A stretch of 64,000 nt of DNA from Gloeocapsopsis sp. IPPAS B-1203 (GCF_002749975.1 NZ_PEIG01000007.1:1-64000), one strand, 5' to 3'. Shown: positions 47,998 through 62,130, counted from the stretch's first letter. The notes: generated from the sequence alone by a model not told the origin. Numbers and translations are program-made.

Positions 47998-48017
47998 AGA
48001 GGTCTTTTAAGACCTCT
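47998..48017 (-). terminator. Terminator after apcC
   Basis: On the minus strand AGAGGTCTT-aa-AAGACCTCT forms a 9-bp perfect hairpin followed by TTATTTATAT, 37 bases after the apcC stop. It closes the allophycocyanin unit. Confidence 0.85.
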
Positions 48018-48053
48018 CAACACTAATCAACACTAATTAAATCTAAAAATTAA

Positions 48054-48257
48054 TTACAGCAGCCCTGTATTCATTCCAGGTTTTCCTGTGGCCAGTTCCA
48101 CCTTTACAATCTTGCCACCCATTTTCATGATCCGTTGCTGTTCCCGAAACCAGTTGTCGTAAGGAACGAGCTTAGTGAAGTAGGTGTTTTGCAACTCCCG
48201 CTGTGTTCTAATCCGTGTTTGACTAGGAACACAGGCAGTAACCTTAAACATCCGCAT
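48054..48257 (-). CDS. apcC: Phycobilisome core linker 7.8 kDa (LC)
   Basis: A 67-residue basic linker (MRMFKVTACVPSQTRIRTQR, TYFTKLVPYDNWFREQQRI, KIVKVELATG) that caps core allophycocyanin cylinders in the phycobilisome. The length and sequence match the family fully. It lies 315 bases downstream of apcB on the same strand. The spacer starts with a strong hairpin and includes the ribosome site GGAGAG before the start (read from the minus strand). Confidence 0.98.
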   Translation of the reverse strand: MRMFKVTACVPSQTRIRTQRELQNTYFTKLVPYDNWFREQQRIMKMGGKIVKVELATGKPGMNTGLL

Positions 48258-48534
48258 TGGTTAACTCTCTCCTGGATTATTGAATTAGAAAAATTTTTGA
48301 TTTCAATTGATTTGAGGGCAACAAAATACCACTGCTACCCTATTTTCTCATGCTTTGCTTACACAATTCTTTAATAAGCGAACAATTTCAGCTAATTGCT
48401 CAAAGGCTGGAAGTAAAGCGTCAATGCCAAACCTCTTAACACTTATTGCCTCACACTGAGGCTTTGAATAAGCGGTAACATGTCTGAGCACTCACGATCA
48501 ACTTCCAGACCTTAATTTAAGGAGAATTACCTTG

Positions 48535-48574
48535 AAGCTTTAGCTATCCTCTGTTATCAAGAGGAATAAAGCTT
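48535..48574 (-). promoter_or_regulatory. Hairpin over the apcB stop codon
   Basis: On the minus strand AAGCTTTA...TCCTCT...AGAGGA...TAAAGCTT forms a two-step stem that includes the last base(s) of the apcB stop codon. No T tract follows, so it is more likely an mRNA processing or attenuation element between apcB and apcC than a full terminator. Confidence 0.6.
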
Positions 48575-49058
48575 AGCTCAAGCCAGAGCAGATATAGTCA
48601 AAGTAAACACCCATTTCCTTACCAGCATCAGGACCTACTAAACTAGCAGTTACTTCTTTCATTGCTTGGATAGCTTGTACTGTTGCGCCGATAGGAACAC
48701 CCAAAGAATTGTATGTTTCTTTAAGACCGTTAAGTACGCGCTCATCAAGGATAGAAGGATCTCCCGCTAACATGGCATAAGTCGAGTAGCGCAAGTAGTA
48801 GTCAAGGTCGCGGATGCAAGCAGCATAGCGGCGAGTTGTATACATATTGCCGCCTGGACGAGTGATATCAGAGTAAAGCAGAGACTTTGCTACTGCTTCT
48901 TTGACAATTGCTGCCGCATTAGCACTGATTGTTGTAGCAGCACGTACTCGTAGTTCGCCTGTTTGGAAGTAGCCTTTTAGCTTCTCCATTGCGGAGTTGT
49001 CAAGGTACTTACCTTGTACGTCTGAAGCATTAATTACTGATGTAATCGCGTCTTGCAT
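48573..49058 (-). CDS. apcB: Allophycocyanin beta chain
   Basis: A 161-residue phycobiliprotein of the phycobilisome core, carrying phycocyanobilin at Cys81 in [16 protein letters not shown]. It pairs with ApcA to give the (alpha-beta)3 discs. The N-terminus [20 protein letters not shown] and C-terminus [17 protein letters not shown] are typical. It lies 63 bases downstream of apcA on the same strand. Confidence 0.99.
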   Translation of the reverse strand: MQDAITSVINASDVQGKYLDNSAMEKLKGYFQTGELRVRAATTISANAAAIVKEAVAKSLLYSDITRPGGNMYTTRRYAACIRDLDYYLRYSTYAMLAGDPSILDERVLNGLKETYNSLGVPIGATVQAIQAMKEVTASLVGPDAGKEMGVYFDYICSGLS

Positions 49059-49121
49059 GGTTTTAATTCCTTATTTCCCACCGTGTTGCAATTGTTAGTT
49101 TGAGAAGTAGGTTCTCACACC

Positions 49122-49607
49122 CTACTGCATAGCACCGACTAGATAGTCAAAGTAAGAGCCAGCTTCAGAAGCATCTTCCGAAGACATCATCGAGGTAGCA
49201 ACATTCTTCATTGCTCGGACACTTTCAGCAACTGCTTCAATCGGAGTGCCGAGTGACTTATACATTTCGCGGACGCCAACAACACCAATTTCTTCAATTG
49301 GTGTAACATCACCAGCGACAACTCCGTAGGTGATCAAGCGTAAGTAATAATCCATATCACGCAAGCAAGTTGCAGTCATTTCCTGACCATAGGCGTTTCC
49401 ACCAGGGGAAACAACATCAGGACGCTTTTGGAATAATTGATCGCCGGCTTGCTTAACAATACGCTCGCGGTTGTCTGTTAGGGTCTGAGCGATCCGTAAA
49501 CGGCGCTCACCACTAGTAACAAAGCTCTTGATCCGATCAAGCTCACCAGGGCTGAGGTAGCGAGCTTCGGCATCCGCATTCACGATCGATTTCGTGACGA
49601 TACTCAT
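49122..49607 (-). CDS. apcA: Allophycocyanin alpha chain
   Basis: A 161-residue phycobiliprotein with phycocyanobilin at Cys81 in [15 protein letters not shown]. The frame is open further upstream to 49709, but the conserved [20 protein letters not shown] starts at the ATG at 49607, with GGAGG 10 bases before it (minus strand: TTTTTGGAGGAATCGGTTA). The 520-base gap to apcE carries a 15-bp palindrome (CTTGAGT-t-ACTCAAG, 49696-49710) and probably the apcAB promoter. Confidence 0.99.
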   Translation of the reverse strand: MSIVTKSIVNADAEARYLSPGELDRIKSFVTSGERRLRIAQTLTDNRERIVKQAGDQLFQKRPDVVSPGGNAYGQEMTATCLRDMDYYLRLITYGVVAGDVTPIEEIGVVGVREMYKSLGTPIEAVAESVRAMKNVATSMMSSEDASEAGSYFDYLVGAMQ

Positions 49608-50130
49608 TAACCGATTCCTCCAAAAATTAATGAAACCAGGTTTATTTAGTTTCCCGTACTTACTTTGACAGTAATCCGAGACTGCTAGCACACACCTTGA
49701 GTTACTCAAGTGCTGGGTATTGCTAGTAGAAATTTACTCAACTTTCTGGATGCTACTGCGCGGAATTCCGCTACTTGCGCACTCCATTTGGGGAGAGTTC
49801 CCAATTTTTCCAAGGTGTTTTTTATAACAGTAGTATTACCTTGGCTAGCTGTATCTATGCTTAAGCGTTTTGCTTTGACTTGCCAGCTAATTCACTGCTT
49901 TCGTCTAGACATTTACCAGCTACCTGCGTAACTAGAGATACATTAAGCTTGCAGATACAGTTACCTTCCGCAAATATTTTGCGGCATTTAGTTCATCTTC
50001 TGAGTCACCTGTTAACAGTTTTTAACATTAATTTTCAGTTTTCTAACAGACAAGAAGCTCTAACCAGTCATTTTGTCTTGACTGGTCAGAGGATACTAGT
50101 AGCCTACTCAGACTAAATGAAGCTTAGACT
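49608..50130. other. apcE-apcA intergenic leader
   Basis: A 523-base gap on the transcribed minus strand. A 15-bp palindrome CTTGAGT-t-ACTCAAG lies at 49696-49710, flanked by GTGTGTGCT and AGCAC, which could extend the stem. The rest is AT-rich. I see no gene. It probably holds the apcA promoter and a structured 5' leader. Confidence 0.5.
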
Positions 50131-54023
<3,893 letters not shown>

Positions 54024-55205
54024 ATGGAAGCTCAAGATATTAGTTCTGCCGTACAGCGGTTATATGATACATATCCGTTTCCTCCAGAACCACTTTTAGA
54101 TAGCCCACCTCCTGGTTACAACTGGCGCTGGAATTGGACGGCTGCTTATAACTTTTGTACGGGTCAAAAACCTGACAAGCAAGATGTCCGTATTCTCGAT
54201 GCAGGATGTGGGACAGGAGTGGGAACCGAGTATCTTGTACACCTCAACCCGCAGGCTACTGTCGTCGGAATTGACTTAAGTGCAGGGGCATTAGCAATAG
54301 CGCGCGATCGCACCCAGCGTTCCGGTGCTGATCAGGTCGAATTTCATCACCTCAGCTTATATGATGTCGCACGAGTACCAGGTGAATTTGATTTGATTAA
54401 CTGTGTTGGTGTACTCCACCATCTCGCAGACCCTATCAAAGGAATCCAAGCCTTAGCTGCTAAACTTGCCCCTGGTGGATTACTGCACGTCTTTGTTTAC
54501 GGAGAACTGGGACGTTGGGAAATTCAATTGATGCAAAAAGCGATCGCCCTTCTTCAACAAAGTGCAAATTATCAAGATGGTGTCCAAATTGGACGAAAAA
54601 TCTTTGCAGCCCTGCCGGATGATAATCGCCTTGTCAAACGCGAAAAAGAACGCTGGTCTTTAGAAAATCAGCGTGACGCAAATTTTGCAGATATGTACGT
54701 TCATCCTCAAGAGATTGACTACAATATCGAGACACTCTTTGAACTGATTGATGCTTCGGGTTTAGCTTTTTTAGGCTTTTCCAATCCGGGTTTCTGGCAA
54801 TTAGAGAGACTTTTGGGAAAAGACCCAACGTTGATGCAACGCGCACAAGGTTTGAGCGATCGCGCGTTGTATCGTTTAATTGAACTGCTAGACCCTGCAG
54901 GCGCTACACATTATGAATTTTTCCTCGGACGCCCTCCCTTACCCAAAGCCGACTGGTCAGCTGACGAGACACTGCTTGCAGCGATTCCCGAACGTCATCC
55001 ATGCATGGAAGGATGGGCAAGTTGTTGTTTATTCAACTACGACTACCAAATTGTCAATTTATCCGAAGCAGAATTTGAATTTTTGCAAGCTTGTGATGAC
55101 AATTGGCAACATAGCGTAAGCGAAATTTTGTCTCAAGTGAAGCTAGATTTAGCGGGAGTGCGATCGCTCCTGAAATCTGGACTGATTATTCTAAGTCCGA
55201 GTTAA
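54024..55205 (+). CDS. Class I SAM-dependent methyltransferase
   Basis: A 393-residue protein. The SAM-binding motif is VRILDAGCGTGVGTEYLVHL near residue 55, followed by VVGIDLSAGALAIAR (acidic residue binding the ribose) and FDLINCVGVLHHLADP (motif post-II). The N-terminus (VQRLYDTYPFPPEPLLDSPP) matches a group of cyanobacterial methyltransferases with a characteristic long C-terminus. The C-terminal ~140 residues form a separate helical domain including EAEFEFLQACDDNWQH, whose function I do not recognise. The substrate is unknown. It is followed 51 bases later by atpI on the same strand. Confidence 0.88.
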   Translation: MEAQDISSAVQRLYDTYPFPPEPLLDSPPPGYNWRWNWTAAYNFCTGQKPDKQDVRILDAGCGTGVGTEYLVHLNPQATVVGIDLSAGALAIARDRTQRSGADQVEFHHLSLYDVARVPGEFDLINCVGVLHHLADPIKGIQALAAKLAPGGLLHVFVYGELGRWEIQLMQKAIALLQQSANYQDGVQIGRKIFAALPDDNRLVKREKERWSLENQRDANFADMYVHPQEIDYNIETLFELIDASGLAFLGFSNPGFWQLERLLGKDPTLMQRAQGLSDRALYRLIELLDPAGATHYEFFLGRPPLPKADWSADETLLAAIPERHPCMEGWASCCLFNYDYQIVNLSEAEFEFLQACDDNWQHSVSEILSQVKLDLAGVRSLLKSGLIILSPS

Positions 55206-55256
55206 TTGTTTTTTAAGTATTGTTACCACAACATGTTATGATTTCAACTGGCTCAT

Positions 55257-55754
55257 ATGAGTCAAGTTAATCAACCGTACTGGTTTGCGTTTCCCGTGAA
55301 CTTGGCAAACAACTCCTCAGAACCCGCACCTTCCCAGGGAGATATTTCTCCCACTGGTTTTGCTTCGTCAAAGCCAAACAGCTCAATGCAAGATTTCTAT
55401 CAGCTTGCTCAAGAGTTGTTATTTTGGACTCTCACATTGACAGGAATGATCTTTGTCTTTGTCTGGATGTTCTATTCACTTAATATTGCCCTGAACTACC
55501 TGATCGGGGCATGCACAGGTGTGGTTTACTTGAGGATGTTAGCAAAAGATGTTGAGCGACTAGGTGGAGAAAAAAGACAGCTGAGCAAAACTCGGTTAGC
55601 TTTATTAATTGGGTTAATTCTACTCGCAAGTCGATGGAATCAACTGCAAATACTGCCTATATTTCTGGGCTTTCTCACCTATAAAGCTTCGCTCATCATC
55701 TACGTACTGCGGACGGCATTTGTCTCTGACTCTCACAAAGTCGGGCAATCCTAG
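55257..55754 (+). CDS. atpI: ATP synthase subunit I
   Basis: A small membrane protein of 165 residues with about four helices in the C-terminal part ([53 protein letters not shown] and more). AtpI helps assemble the c-ring of the F1Fo ATP synthase. The first ~45 residues form a hydrophilic, poorly conserved tail. It starts the atp operon, as in other cyanobacteria, with TATGAT at 55237 as a possible -10 element and an unclear -35. Confidence 0.9.
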   Translation: MSQVNQPYWFAFPVNLANNSSEPAPSQGDISPTGFASSKPNSSMQDFYQLAQELLFWTLTLTGMIFVFVWMFYSLNIALNYLIGACTGVVYLRMLAKDVERLGGEKRQLSKTRLALLIGLILLASRWNQLQILPIFLGFLTYKASLIIYVLRTAFVSDSHKVGQS

Positions 55755-55795
55755 AAGAGTTTTATTCTCACTTGGGGAATCCAGTTGAAGGGAAA

Positions 55796-56557
55796 ATGCT
55801 GAATATTTTGCGCATCACCAACTTTGCTCACCTTGCCGAATTAGAAGTAGGCAAACATCTCTATTGGCAGATTGGTAATCTCAAAGTTCATGGTCAAGTT
55901 TTTTTGACATCATGGTTCGTGATTACCTTGCTAGTCATTGTGTCAATTGCTGCTACCAGAAATATCAACCGAATTCCCCGTGGGCTACAGAACTTCATGG
56001 AGTATGCCCTAGAATTCATCAGAGATTTGGCAAAAAATCAGATAGGGGAGAAAGAATACCGCCCGTGGGTGCCTTTTGTTGGCACTTTATTCTTATTCAT
56101 ATTTGTGTCAAATTGGTCAGGGGCACTCGTTCCTTTTAGGCTTATTCACTTACCAGAAGGCGAACTTGCAGCTCCTACTAGCGACATAAATACCACTGTG
56201 GCGCTGGCTTTGCTGACATCGTTAGCATATTTTTATGCCGGTTTCAGCAAAAAGGGTCTAGGGTACTTTGGTAATTACGTGCAGCCTGTACCTTTTATGC
56301 TGCCTTTTAAAATTATCGAAGATTTTACTAAGCCCCTCTCCCTGAGCTTTCGATTATTTGGTAACATTCTCGCTGATGAACTAGTAGTGGGTGTGTTGGT
56401 ATTACTAGTACCATTGTTTGTTCCCTTGCCAGTGATGGCTTTAGGTCTGTTTACAAGTGCAATTCAAGCACTGATCTTTGCTACACTTGCCGCAGCTTAC
56501 ATCGGCGAAGCGATGGAAGATCATGGGCATGGTGAAGAACATGGGGAACATGCGTAA
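55796..56557 (+). CDS. atpB: ATP synthase subunit a
   Basis: Fo stator subunit of 253 residues that carries the proton half-channels next to the c-ring. The conserved arginine lies in [20 protein letters not shown], and the last helix contains [25 protein letters not shown]. The ATG at 55796 is preceded by GAAGGG; the TTG at 55772 would give an atypical extension. The C-terminal tail is histidine-rich ([11 protein letters not shown]), a normal feature in this family. Confidence 0.97.
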   Translation: MLNILRITNFAHLAELEVGKHLYWQIGNLKVHGQVFLTSWFVITLLVIVSIAATRNINRIPRGLQNFMEYALEFIRDLAKNQIGEKEYRPWVPFVGTLFLFIFVSNWSGALVPFRLIHLPEGELAAPTSDINTTVALALLTSLAYFYAGFSKKGLGYFGNYVQPVPFMLPFKIIEDFTKPLSLSFRLFGNILADELVVGVLVLLVPLFVPLPVMALGLFTSAIQALIFATLAAAYIGEAMEDHGHGEEHGEHA

Positions 56558-56670
56558 ACGTAGAGAATATGGAATAGGGAAGTACCTGTACACCCATTAC
56601 CTCATACGCAACTGACGCGAGTTAGTTCAAATAAATTTGTAATTTCAGTTTTGTCAAGTAAGGAAGATAA

Positions 56671-56919
<249 letters not shown>

Positions 56920-56936
56920 TTGCTCGTGTTTTAAAG

Positions 56937-56968
56937 TGTAGAGGCACTTTTTGTAAAGTGTCTCTACA
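56937..56968 (+). promoter_or_regulatory. Hairpin after the c-subunit gene
   Basis: TGTAGAGGCACTTT-ttgt-AAAGTGTCTCTACA, 14 pairs with one mismatch, lies 17 bases after the atpE stop, inside the operon. The stem may stabilise the upstream mRNA or attenuate the downstream genes, giving more c-subunit than other subunits. The spacer has no long T tract after it, so full termination is unlikely. Confidence 0.7.
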
Positions 56969-57045
56969 TTGCCACGATATAAACTAATTTAACTTCTGCT
57001 CAACCTACATAGCCCCTTAGAATGACATCAAAGGGGTATGAGACT

Positions 57046-57537
57046 ATGACACATTCAATAATCTTACTCGCAGCAGAAACAGCAGGTAAAGAAGGCGGGC
57101 TATTTGATCTTGACGCCACCCTGCCTTTGATGGCTATACAGTTTCTATTTTTGGTTTTGGTTCTGAACGCTACTTTTTACAAGCCACTGAGTAAAGCAAT
57201 TGATGAAAGGGATGAATACATCCGTAAAAATCAATTGGATGCACGGGAACGCTTGTCGAAAACAGAGCAACTAGCGTCTCAATATGAGCAAGAACTCGCT
57301 ACAGCACGCCGACAGTCGCAACAAATTGTCGCTGATGCTCAAGCGGAAGCTGAAAAAGTTGCTGCAGAAAAAATTGCCGCAGCAGTGAAAGAAGCACAAG
57401 CTCAGCGAGAACAAGCAGCGCAAGAGATTGAACAACAAAAGCAAGAAGCTTTAGCATCATTAGAACAACAAGTTGATACCCTCAGCCAGCAAATTATGGA
57501 AAAACTGCTAGGGACACAGCTTGTCGGTCAACGCTAG
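57046..57537 (+). CDS. atpF2: ATP synthase subunit b'
   Basis: The second peripheral-stalk subunit found in photosynthetic organisms, which pairs with b. It is 163 residues with one N-terminal membrane helix ([20 protein letters not shown], then [11 protein letters not shown]) and a long coiled coil rich in Ala, Gln and Glu. The frame begins at 57022, but the ATG at 57046 gives the normal [20 protein letters not shown]. The gene is also called atpG or atpX in cyanobacteria. Confidence 0.96.
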   Translation: MTHSIILLAAETAGKEGGLFDLDATLPLMAIQFLFLVLVLNATFYKPLSKAIDERDEYIRKNQLDARERLSKTEQLASQYEQELATARRQSQQIVADAQAEAEKVAAEKIAAAVKEAQAQREQAAQEIEQQKQEALASLEQQVDTLSQQIMEKLLGTQLVGQR

Positions 57538-57642
57538 TTGTAGTTCAGATGACAAAAAACTAGAGTAGAAGCTTAATGCCGAAACTGGGAAAGGCAATCA
57601 TTCACAAGACGAACTCAAGCAGCGCAGATGTGGACGGGTACA

Positions 57643-58200
57643 ATGGAAATTTTTTTATTGTTGATGGCAGAAGCCAGCGCTGTGAATGCTGAATTGGCAG
57701 AGGGAAATCACGGTTTTGGGCTGAATTTTGACATTTTAGAAACAAATCTGATTAACCTTGTCATTATTATTGGCGTACTGTTTTTCTTCGGGCGCAAAGT
57801 TGTCGGGAAAACTCTCAGCGATCGCCGCGAACGGATCGAAACAGCAATTGTTAATGCACAAAAGCGCGCAACCGATGCAAAAGCGGCACTAGAAGAACAA
57901 CAACAGAAGCTGGCTCAAGCGCAAGCGGAAGCTGAAAAAATCCGCAATAATGCCCAAGAGAATGCCAAAGTCGCCAGAGAAAAAATTCTCGCAACGGCAG
58001 CAACTGACGTTGAACGCATGAAAGAAACTGCAAGTCAAGACTTGAATGCAGAACGCGATCGCGCGATCGCCCAGTTGCGTCAGCGGGTCGTCGCGATGGC
58101 GCTAGAAAAAGTTGAATCTCAGTTGCAAACTGGCGTAGACAGTGATACGCAGCAAAAACTTATTGACCGCAGTATCGCGCTGTTGGGAGGTCGTTCATGA
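57643..58200 (+). CDS. atpF: ATP synthase subunit b
   Basis: Peripheral stalk subunit of 185 residues. A short N-terminal piece ([20 protein letters not shown]) precedes the membrane helix [20 protein letters not shown], then the coiled coil ([20 protein letters not shown] and more). The frame is open from 57628; the ATG at 57643 ([12 protein letters not shown]) matches the family N-terminus. It overlaps atpH by 4 bases (ATGA). Confidence 0.96.
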   Translation: MEIFLLLMAEASAVNAELAEGNHGFGLNFDILETNLINLVIIIGVLFFFGRKVVGKTLSDRRERIETAIVNAQKRATDAKAALEEQQQKLAQAQAEAEKIRNNAQENAKVAREKILATAATDVERMKETASQDLNAERDRAIAQLRQRVVAMALEKVESQLQTGVDSDTQQKLIDRSIALLGGRS

Positions 58201-58748
58201 AAGGTGGTGCCGCAACCCAAATTGTTGAACCGTATGCTCAAGCGTTGATGTCAGTAGCGCGTAACAACAATTTAACCGAGCAGTTTGGTGGAGATATCCG
58301 TGCTCTACTTGATATTTTAGAGAATTCCGAGCAACTGCGTGATTTCCTTGCTAATCCATTTGTTAGCGTTGAGGACAAAAAAGCTGTGCTACAGCGCGTA
58401 GCTAGTGAAGTTAATCCGTATCTAAGAAACTTCCTCATGTTACTAGTAGATCGCCGCAGGATTCTTTTGCTCAAAGACATTTGTCAGCAGTTTCTCGCGA
58501 TTCTACGTCAGTTAAATCAAACAGTTTTAGCAGAAGTGACTTCTGCCGTAGATCTTACAGATGAACAGCAACAAGCTGTCCGTGAGAAAGTGATCGCGAT
58601 GACAAGTGCAAGAGAAGTTGAATTAAACACCAAAATTGATCCTGATTTGATCGGCGGTGTCATCATTAAAGTAGGCTCTCAAGTCTTTGATGCAAGTATC
58701 CGCGGTCAACTACGCCGCCTTTCTTTACGCCTGAGCGGTAATACATAA
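58197..58748 (+). CDS. atpH: ATP synthase subunit delta
   Basis: A 183-residue F1 subunit (OSCP equivalent) that joins the alpha subunits to the b/b' stalk. N-terminal helices begin [19 protein letters not shown], and the C-terminal part has the signature [31 protein letters not shown]. The ATGA overlap with atpF indicates translational coupling. In some cyanobacterial nomenclature this gene is atpD. Confidence 0.97.
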   Translation: MKGGAATQIVEPYAQALMSVARNNNLTEQFGGDIRALLDILENSEQLRDFLANPFVSVEDKKAVLQRVASEVNPYLRNFLMLLVDRRRILLLKDICQQFLAILRQLNQTVLAEVTSAVDLTDEQQQAVREKVIAMTSAREVELNTKIDPDLIGGVIIKVGSQVFDASIRGQLRRLSLRLSGNT

Positions 58749-58751
58749 ATA

Positions 58752-58866
58752 TAAGGGGTGAGGAACTAGGAGCAAAAGCTAGAAAAATTCGCAATGGCAC
58801 TTTGTGACTCCTAACCCGCAACTCCTAAATCATACTCATAACCTTTACCTCAACACCTAACACCCA
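58752..58866. repeat. Reiterated hairpin-forming spacer between atpH and atpA
   Basis: The left arm GGGGTGAGGAACTAGGAGC can pair in part with the right arm GACTCCTAACCCGCAACTCC TAA and a later CTCAACACCTAACACCC. It is of the same G-rich then C-rich arm type as the other spacers and ends at the atpA start. Confidence 0.6.
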
Positions 58867-58868
58867 AA

Positions 58869-60386
58869 ATGATCAGCATTAGACCTGACGAAATCAGCAG
58901 CATAATTCAACAGCAAATTGAGCAGTATGACCAAGAAGTTAAAGTAGCTAACGTTGGTACTGTACTGCAAGTAGGAGATGGTATTGCTCGGATTTATGGC
59001 TTGGAAAAAGCCATGGCAAGTGAACTATTAGAATTTGAAGATGGTACTGTTGGCGTTGCGCTGAACCTAGAGGAAGATAACGTAGGTGCAGTGCTTATTG
59101 GAGAAGGTCGCGAAATTCAAGAAGGTAGCTCCGTAACCGCAACTGGAAAAATCGCTCAGGTACCAGTAGGAGAAGCCATGATTGGGCGCGTCATTGACGC
59201 TTTAGGTCGTCCCATTGATGGTAAGGGAGATATTCAAACCTCTGAAAGCCGCCTGATTGAATCTCCTGCACCAGGAATTGTGGAACGCCGTTCAGTCTAT
59301 GAACCAATGCAAACGGGAATTACTGCAATTGATGCCATGATTCCCATTGGTAGAGGACAGCGCGAATTGATCATCGGCGATCGCCAAACAGGAAAAACCG
59401 CAATTGCTGTAGATACAATTCTTAACCAGAAAGGCGGTGACGTTGTTTGCGTATATGTTGCCATTGGTCAGAAAGCCTCTACTGTAGCAAATGTCGTCAA
59501 CGTGCTACAAGAAAGAGGTGCAATGAATTATACTGTCGTCGTTGCGGCAAACGCCAATGATCCAGCCCCACTGCAGTGGTTAGCTCCGTATGTTGGTGCG
59601 AGTGTGGCTGAGTACTTCATGTATAAAGGTAGAGCCACACTAGTCATCTACGACGATCTTTCCAAGCAAGCTCAGGCTTATCGTCAAATGTCATTATTAC
59701 TGCGTCGTCCACCAGGTCGGGAAGCTTATCCAGGAGATGTCTTTTATCTCCACTCGCGGTTACTCGAAAGAGCAGCGAAACTAAGTGACGATCTAGGCGG
59801 AGGTAGTATGACAGCACTACCCATTATTGAAACCCAAGCAGGCGACGTATCAGCATACATCCCCACAAACGTTATCTCAATTACAGACGGACAAATTTTC
59901 TTGTCTGCTGACTTGTTTAACTCTGGTATTCGTCCAGCAATCAACCCTGGAATTTCTGTATCGCGCGTAGGCTCTGCTGCTCAAACTAAGGCAATGAAAA
60001 AAGTTGCTGGTAAACTAAAGCTAGAACTAGCACAGTTTGACGACTTACAAGCTTTCGCACAGTTTGCTTCAGATTTAGATAAGGCAACACAAGACCAGTT
60101 AGCCCGTGGCGAGCGCTTGCGCGAATTGTTGAAGCAGCCGCAGTATTCCCCACTAGCAGTCTACGAGCAAGTTGCTTTGTTATATGCCGGAATTAATGGC
60201 TATCTTGATGATATCGCTGCAGATAAAGTAACAACTTTTACAAAAGGTCTGCGCGACTACTTGAAAACGGGTAAGCCACAGTTTGGTGAAATAGTTCAAA
60301 AAGAGAGACAGTTAACCGAAGATGCAGAAAAGCTGCTTAAAGAAGCACTGACAGAATATAAGCAAACATTCTTGGCAGCTGCCTAA
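58869..60386 (+). CDS. atpA: ATP synthase subunit alpha
   Basis: F1 non-catalytic nucleotide-binding subunit of 505 residues. Walker A is GDRQTGKT near residue 170. Other features are [20 protein letters not shown] at the N-terminus, [17 protein letters not shown] containing the arginine finger, and the C-terminal [17 protein letters not shown]. The 120-base spacer before it carries a repeat. The beta and epsilon genes are not in the window and, as in many cyanobacteria, are encoded elsewhere. Confidence 0.99.
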   Translation: MISIRPDEISSIIQQQIEQYDQEVKVANVGTVLQVGDGIARIYGLEKAMASELLEFEDGTVGVALNLEEDNVGAVLIGEGREIQEGSSVTATGKIAQVPVGEAMIGRVIDALGRPIDGKGDIQTSESRLIESPAPGIVERRSVYEPMQTGITAIDAMIPIGRGQRELIIGDRQTGKTAIAVDTILNQKGGDVVCVYVAIGQKASTVANVVNVLQERGAMNYTVVVAANANDPAPLQWLAPYVGASVAEYFMYKGRATLVIYDDLSKQAQAYRQMSLLLRRPPGREAYPGDVFYLHSRLLERAAKLSDDLGGGSMTALPIIETQAGDVSAYIPTNVISITDGQIFLSADLFNSGIRPAINPGISVSRVGSAAQTKAMKKVAGKLKLELAQFDDLQAFAQFASDLDKATQDQLARGERLRELLKQPQYSPLAVYEQVALLYAGINGYLDDIAADKVTTFTKGLRDYLKTGKPQFGEIVQKERQLTEDAEKLLKEALTEYKQTFLAAA

Positions 60387-60387
60387 T

Positions 60388-60500
60388 TTTATAGAGGTTG
60401 GGGATCAGAGGTGAGAGGTTAGGGAATTTAATGAGGTTGAAAGCAATAGCGATCGCGTGTGTTTTCCCTGAACTCTGATTCCTAGCCTCCGGCTACCAAT
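60388..60500. repeat. Reiterated hairpin-forming spacer between atpA and the gamma gene
   Basis: GAGGTTGGGGATCAGAGGTG followed by AGAGGTTAGGGA pairs in part with CCCTGAACTCTGATTCCTAG CCTCC. The arms are split by an AT-rich loop with a HIP1 octamer (GCGATCGC). It belongs to the same group as the spacer before atpA. Confidence 0.6.
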
Positions 60501-60520
60501 AACTGACAGTTGAGAAAACT

Positions 60521-61465
60521 ATGGCTAACTTAAAAGCAATTCGCGATCGCATCCAGTCGGTCAAGAACACTCAAAAAATTACTGAAGCCATGCGTCTAGT
60601 GGCTGCAGCACGCGTACGCCGTGCCCAAGAACAAGTAACGGCAACTCGTCCTTTTGCAGATCGCTTGGCACAAGTACTCTACAACCTACAAGGTCGATTG
60701 CAGTTTGAAGATGTCGATTTACCTTTACTGAAAAAGCGGGAAGTCCAATCAGTAGGGCTGTTAGTTATCTCAGGCGATCGCGGTTTATGCGGTTCTTATA
60801 ATACTAATGTTATCCGCCGTGCAGAAAATCGTGCGAAAGAGTTGAAAGCAGAAGGTCTAAACTACAAATACGTTTTAGTAGGACGTAAAGCCAATCAGTA
60901 CTTTCAACGTCGCGACCAACCAATTGACGCTACCTATACAGGCTTAGAGCAAATTCCTACTGCCGCTGAAGCTTCTAGCATAGCTGATGAACTTCTTTCT
61001 CTATTTTTATCAGAAAGTGTAGACCGGATTGAGCTAGTTTATACTAAATTTGTTTCATTGGTAAGTTCTAGACCAGTTGTGCAAACCTTACTACCGCTTG
61101 ACGCTCAAGGTCTAGATGCTGATGATGAAATTTTTCGTTTAACTACTCGCGGTGGCGAATTTGAAGTTGAACGTCAAAAAGTAAGTACTACCGTCCGCAG
61201 CTTTCCACGAGATATGCTCTTTGAGCAAGATCCTGTCCAAATTCTAGATGCACTATTGCCTCTATACCTGAACAACCAACTTTTGCGCGCACTGCAAGAA
61301 TCAGCAGCCAGTGAACTTGCAGCAAGAATGACAGCAATGAATAATGCCAGCGATAATGCTAGTGAATTAATTGACACTCTCACGCTGTCTTACAACAAAG
61401 CACGGCAAGCTGCAATTACCCAAGAAATTCTTGAAGTGGTTGGCGGTGCCCAAGCACTTGGTTAG
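60521..61465 (+). CDS. atpG: ATP synthase subunit gamma
   Basis: Central rotor shaft of F1, 314 residues. N-terminal [20 protein letters not shown] and C-terminal [43 protein letters not shown] are typical. The middle has the ~30-residue insertion of photosynthetic gamma subunits (around [20 protein letters not shown]), without the two regulatory cysteines of chloroplasts, so no thiol control is expected. In cyanobacterial nomenclature it is atpC. It is the last gene of the operon. Confidence 0.98.
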   Translation: MANLKAIRDRIQSVKNTQKITEAMRLVAAARVRRAQEQVTATRPFADRLAQVLYNLQGRLQFEDVDLPLLKKREVQSVGLLVISGDRGLCGSYNTNVIRRAENRAKELKAEGLNYKYVLVGRKANQYFQRRDQPIDATYTGLEQIPTAAEASSIADELLSLFLSESVDRIELVYTKFVSLVSSRPVVQTLLPLDAQGLDADDEIFRLTTRGGEFEVERQKVSTTVRSFPRDMLFEQDPVQILDALLPLYLNNQLLRALQESAASELAARMTAMNNASDNASELIDTLTLSYNKARQAAITQEILEVVGGAQALG

Positions 61466-61540
61466 AAGAAGGTTAGAGGTTAGTTGAAAGAATTCTTCTA
61501 AGTTATTCCCCTGACCTCTGACTTCTCTCAAATTCTCATA
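61466..61540. repeat. Reiterated hairpin-forming spacer before tmRNA
   Basis: GAAGAAGGTTAGAGGTTAGT TGAAAGAATTCTTC pairs in part with CCCCTGACCTCTGACTTCTC, and GAAGAATTCTTC-type pairing is also possible. It may act as the end of the atp transcript. It lies between the gamma gene and the ssrA promoter. Confidence 0.5.
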
Positions 61541-61542
61541 AC

Positions 61543-61571
61543 TTGTCAATTCCTATATAGCTGACTATAAT
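61543..61571 (+). promoter_or_regulatory. Promoter of ssrA
   Basis: TTGTCA (61543-61548), 17 bases, then TATAAT (61566-61571). Spacing and both boxes fit a strong sigma-70-type promoter. Transcription would start near 61578, about ten bases before the mature tmRNA 5' end. Confidence 0.8.
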
Positions 61572-61587
61572 GGAAGTATAAATGCAT

Positions 61588-61973
61588 GGGGCTGTAATGG
61601 TTTCGACGTGGTGGCGAACATTGCTCTGTGATACAGGTCGAGAGCGAGTTTTCTCTCGTTAATACCAGACTCAAAAAAATGTAACTGCGAACAACATCGT
61701 TCCTTTTGCTCGTAAGCAAGCTCTAGTAGCTGCATAACAATCTCTTAAAGATTCGAGCGTCTGTAGTCTGACTCCGTTAAGGGCTATAGACCAACCCCCA
61801 ACGGATGCCCTAGTGAGGTTTCTCTGGTTACTTGCTAGCTAAGACTTAACCACTGCATCCTACCACTCGGGATAATGGGTGGTTCCCGCCTTGAGGATTA
61901 GAAAGGCTAAGCCTGTGAATGAACGGGGGGTTAATACCCATTACGGACGGCAGTTCGATCCTGCCCAGCTCCA
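61588..61973 (+). ncRNA. ssrA: tmRNA
   Basis: Rescues stalled ribosomes and tags the peptide for proteolysis. The ends pair as in an alanine tRNA acceptor stem: GGGGCTG (61588-61594) with CAGCTCC (61966-61972), with a discriminator A at 61973; CCA is not encoded. The 5' end GGGGCTGTAATGGTTTCGAC and the T-arm GGCAGTTCGATCCTGCC are standard. The tag frame begins at GCG 61687 and reads ANNIVPFARKQALVAA, ending in TAA (61735-61737), the cyanobacterial type of tag. It is about 386 bases, one piece. Confidence 0.98.
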
Positions 61974-61990
61974 TTACCATAATTACTTAG

Positions 61991-62024
61991 AAGTCTGTCT
62001 TTTCATGAAAAGGCAGGCTTTTTT
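61991..62024 (+). terminator. Terminator after tmRNA
   Basis: AAGTCTGTCTTTT-catg-AAAAGGCAGGCTTTTTT: a stem of about twelve pairs with G-U pairs, followed by a T tract. It lies 18 bases after the mature 3' end. Confidence 0.88.
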
Positions 62025-62104
62025 GCTGTCTGATGTTGTATGTGAGCATTTAAAGACAATTGCCTTAATTAGTAGTAAAAGACACCGTCTCTCACAATCA
62101 ACTA

Positions 62105-62130
62105 TTCTATTAATTAGATAGAACGTTCTA
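62105..62130 (+). promoter_or_regulatory. Operator-like palindrome upstream of the sulfurtransferase gene
   Basis: AATTAGATAGAACGTTCTA (62112-62130) contains the perfect palindrome TAGAACGTTCTA. An extra TTCTAT (62105-62110) makes overlapping palindromes (TTCTAT...ATAGAA). The same 19-base word, with one base changed, occurs before osmC. It looks like a repressor site of the TetR or similar class. Confidence 0.6.

Noticed and set aside
61879-62121. An 80-codon open frame over the 3' part of the tmRNA gene
   Set aside because: It lies inside the mature tmRNA and its terminator and has no gene-like features.
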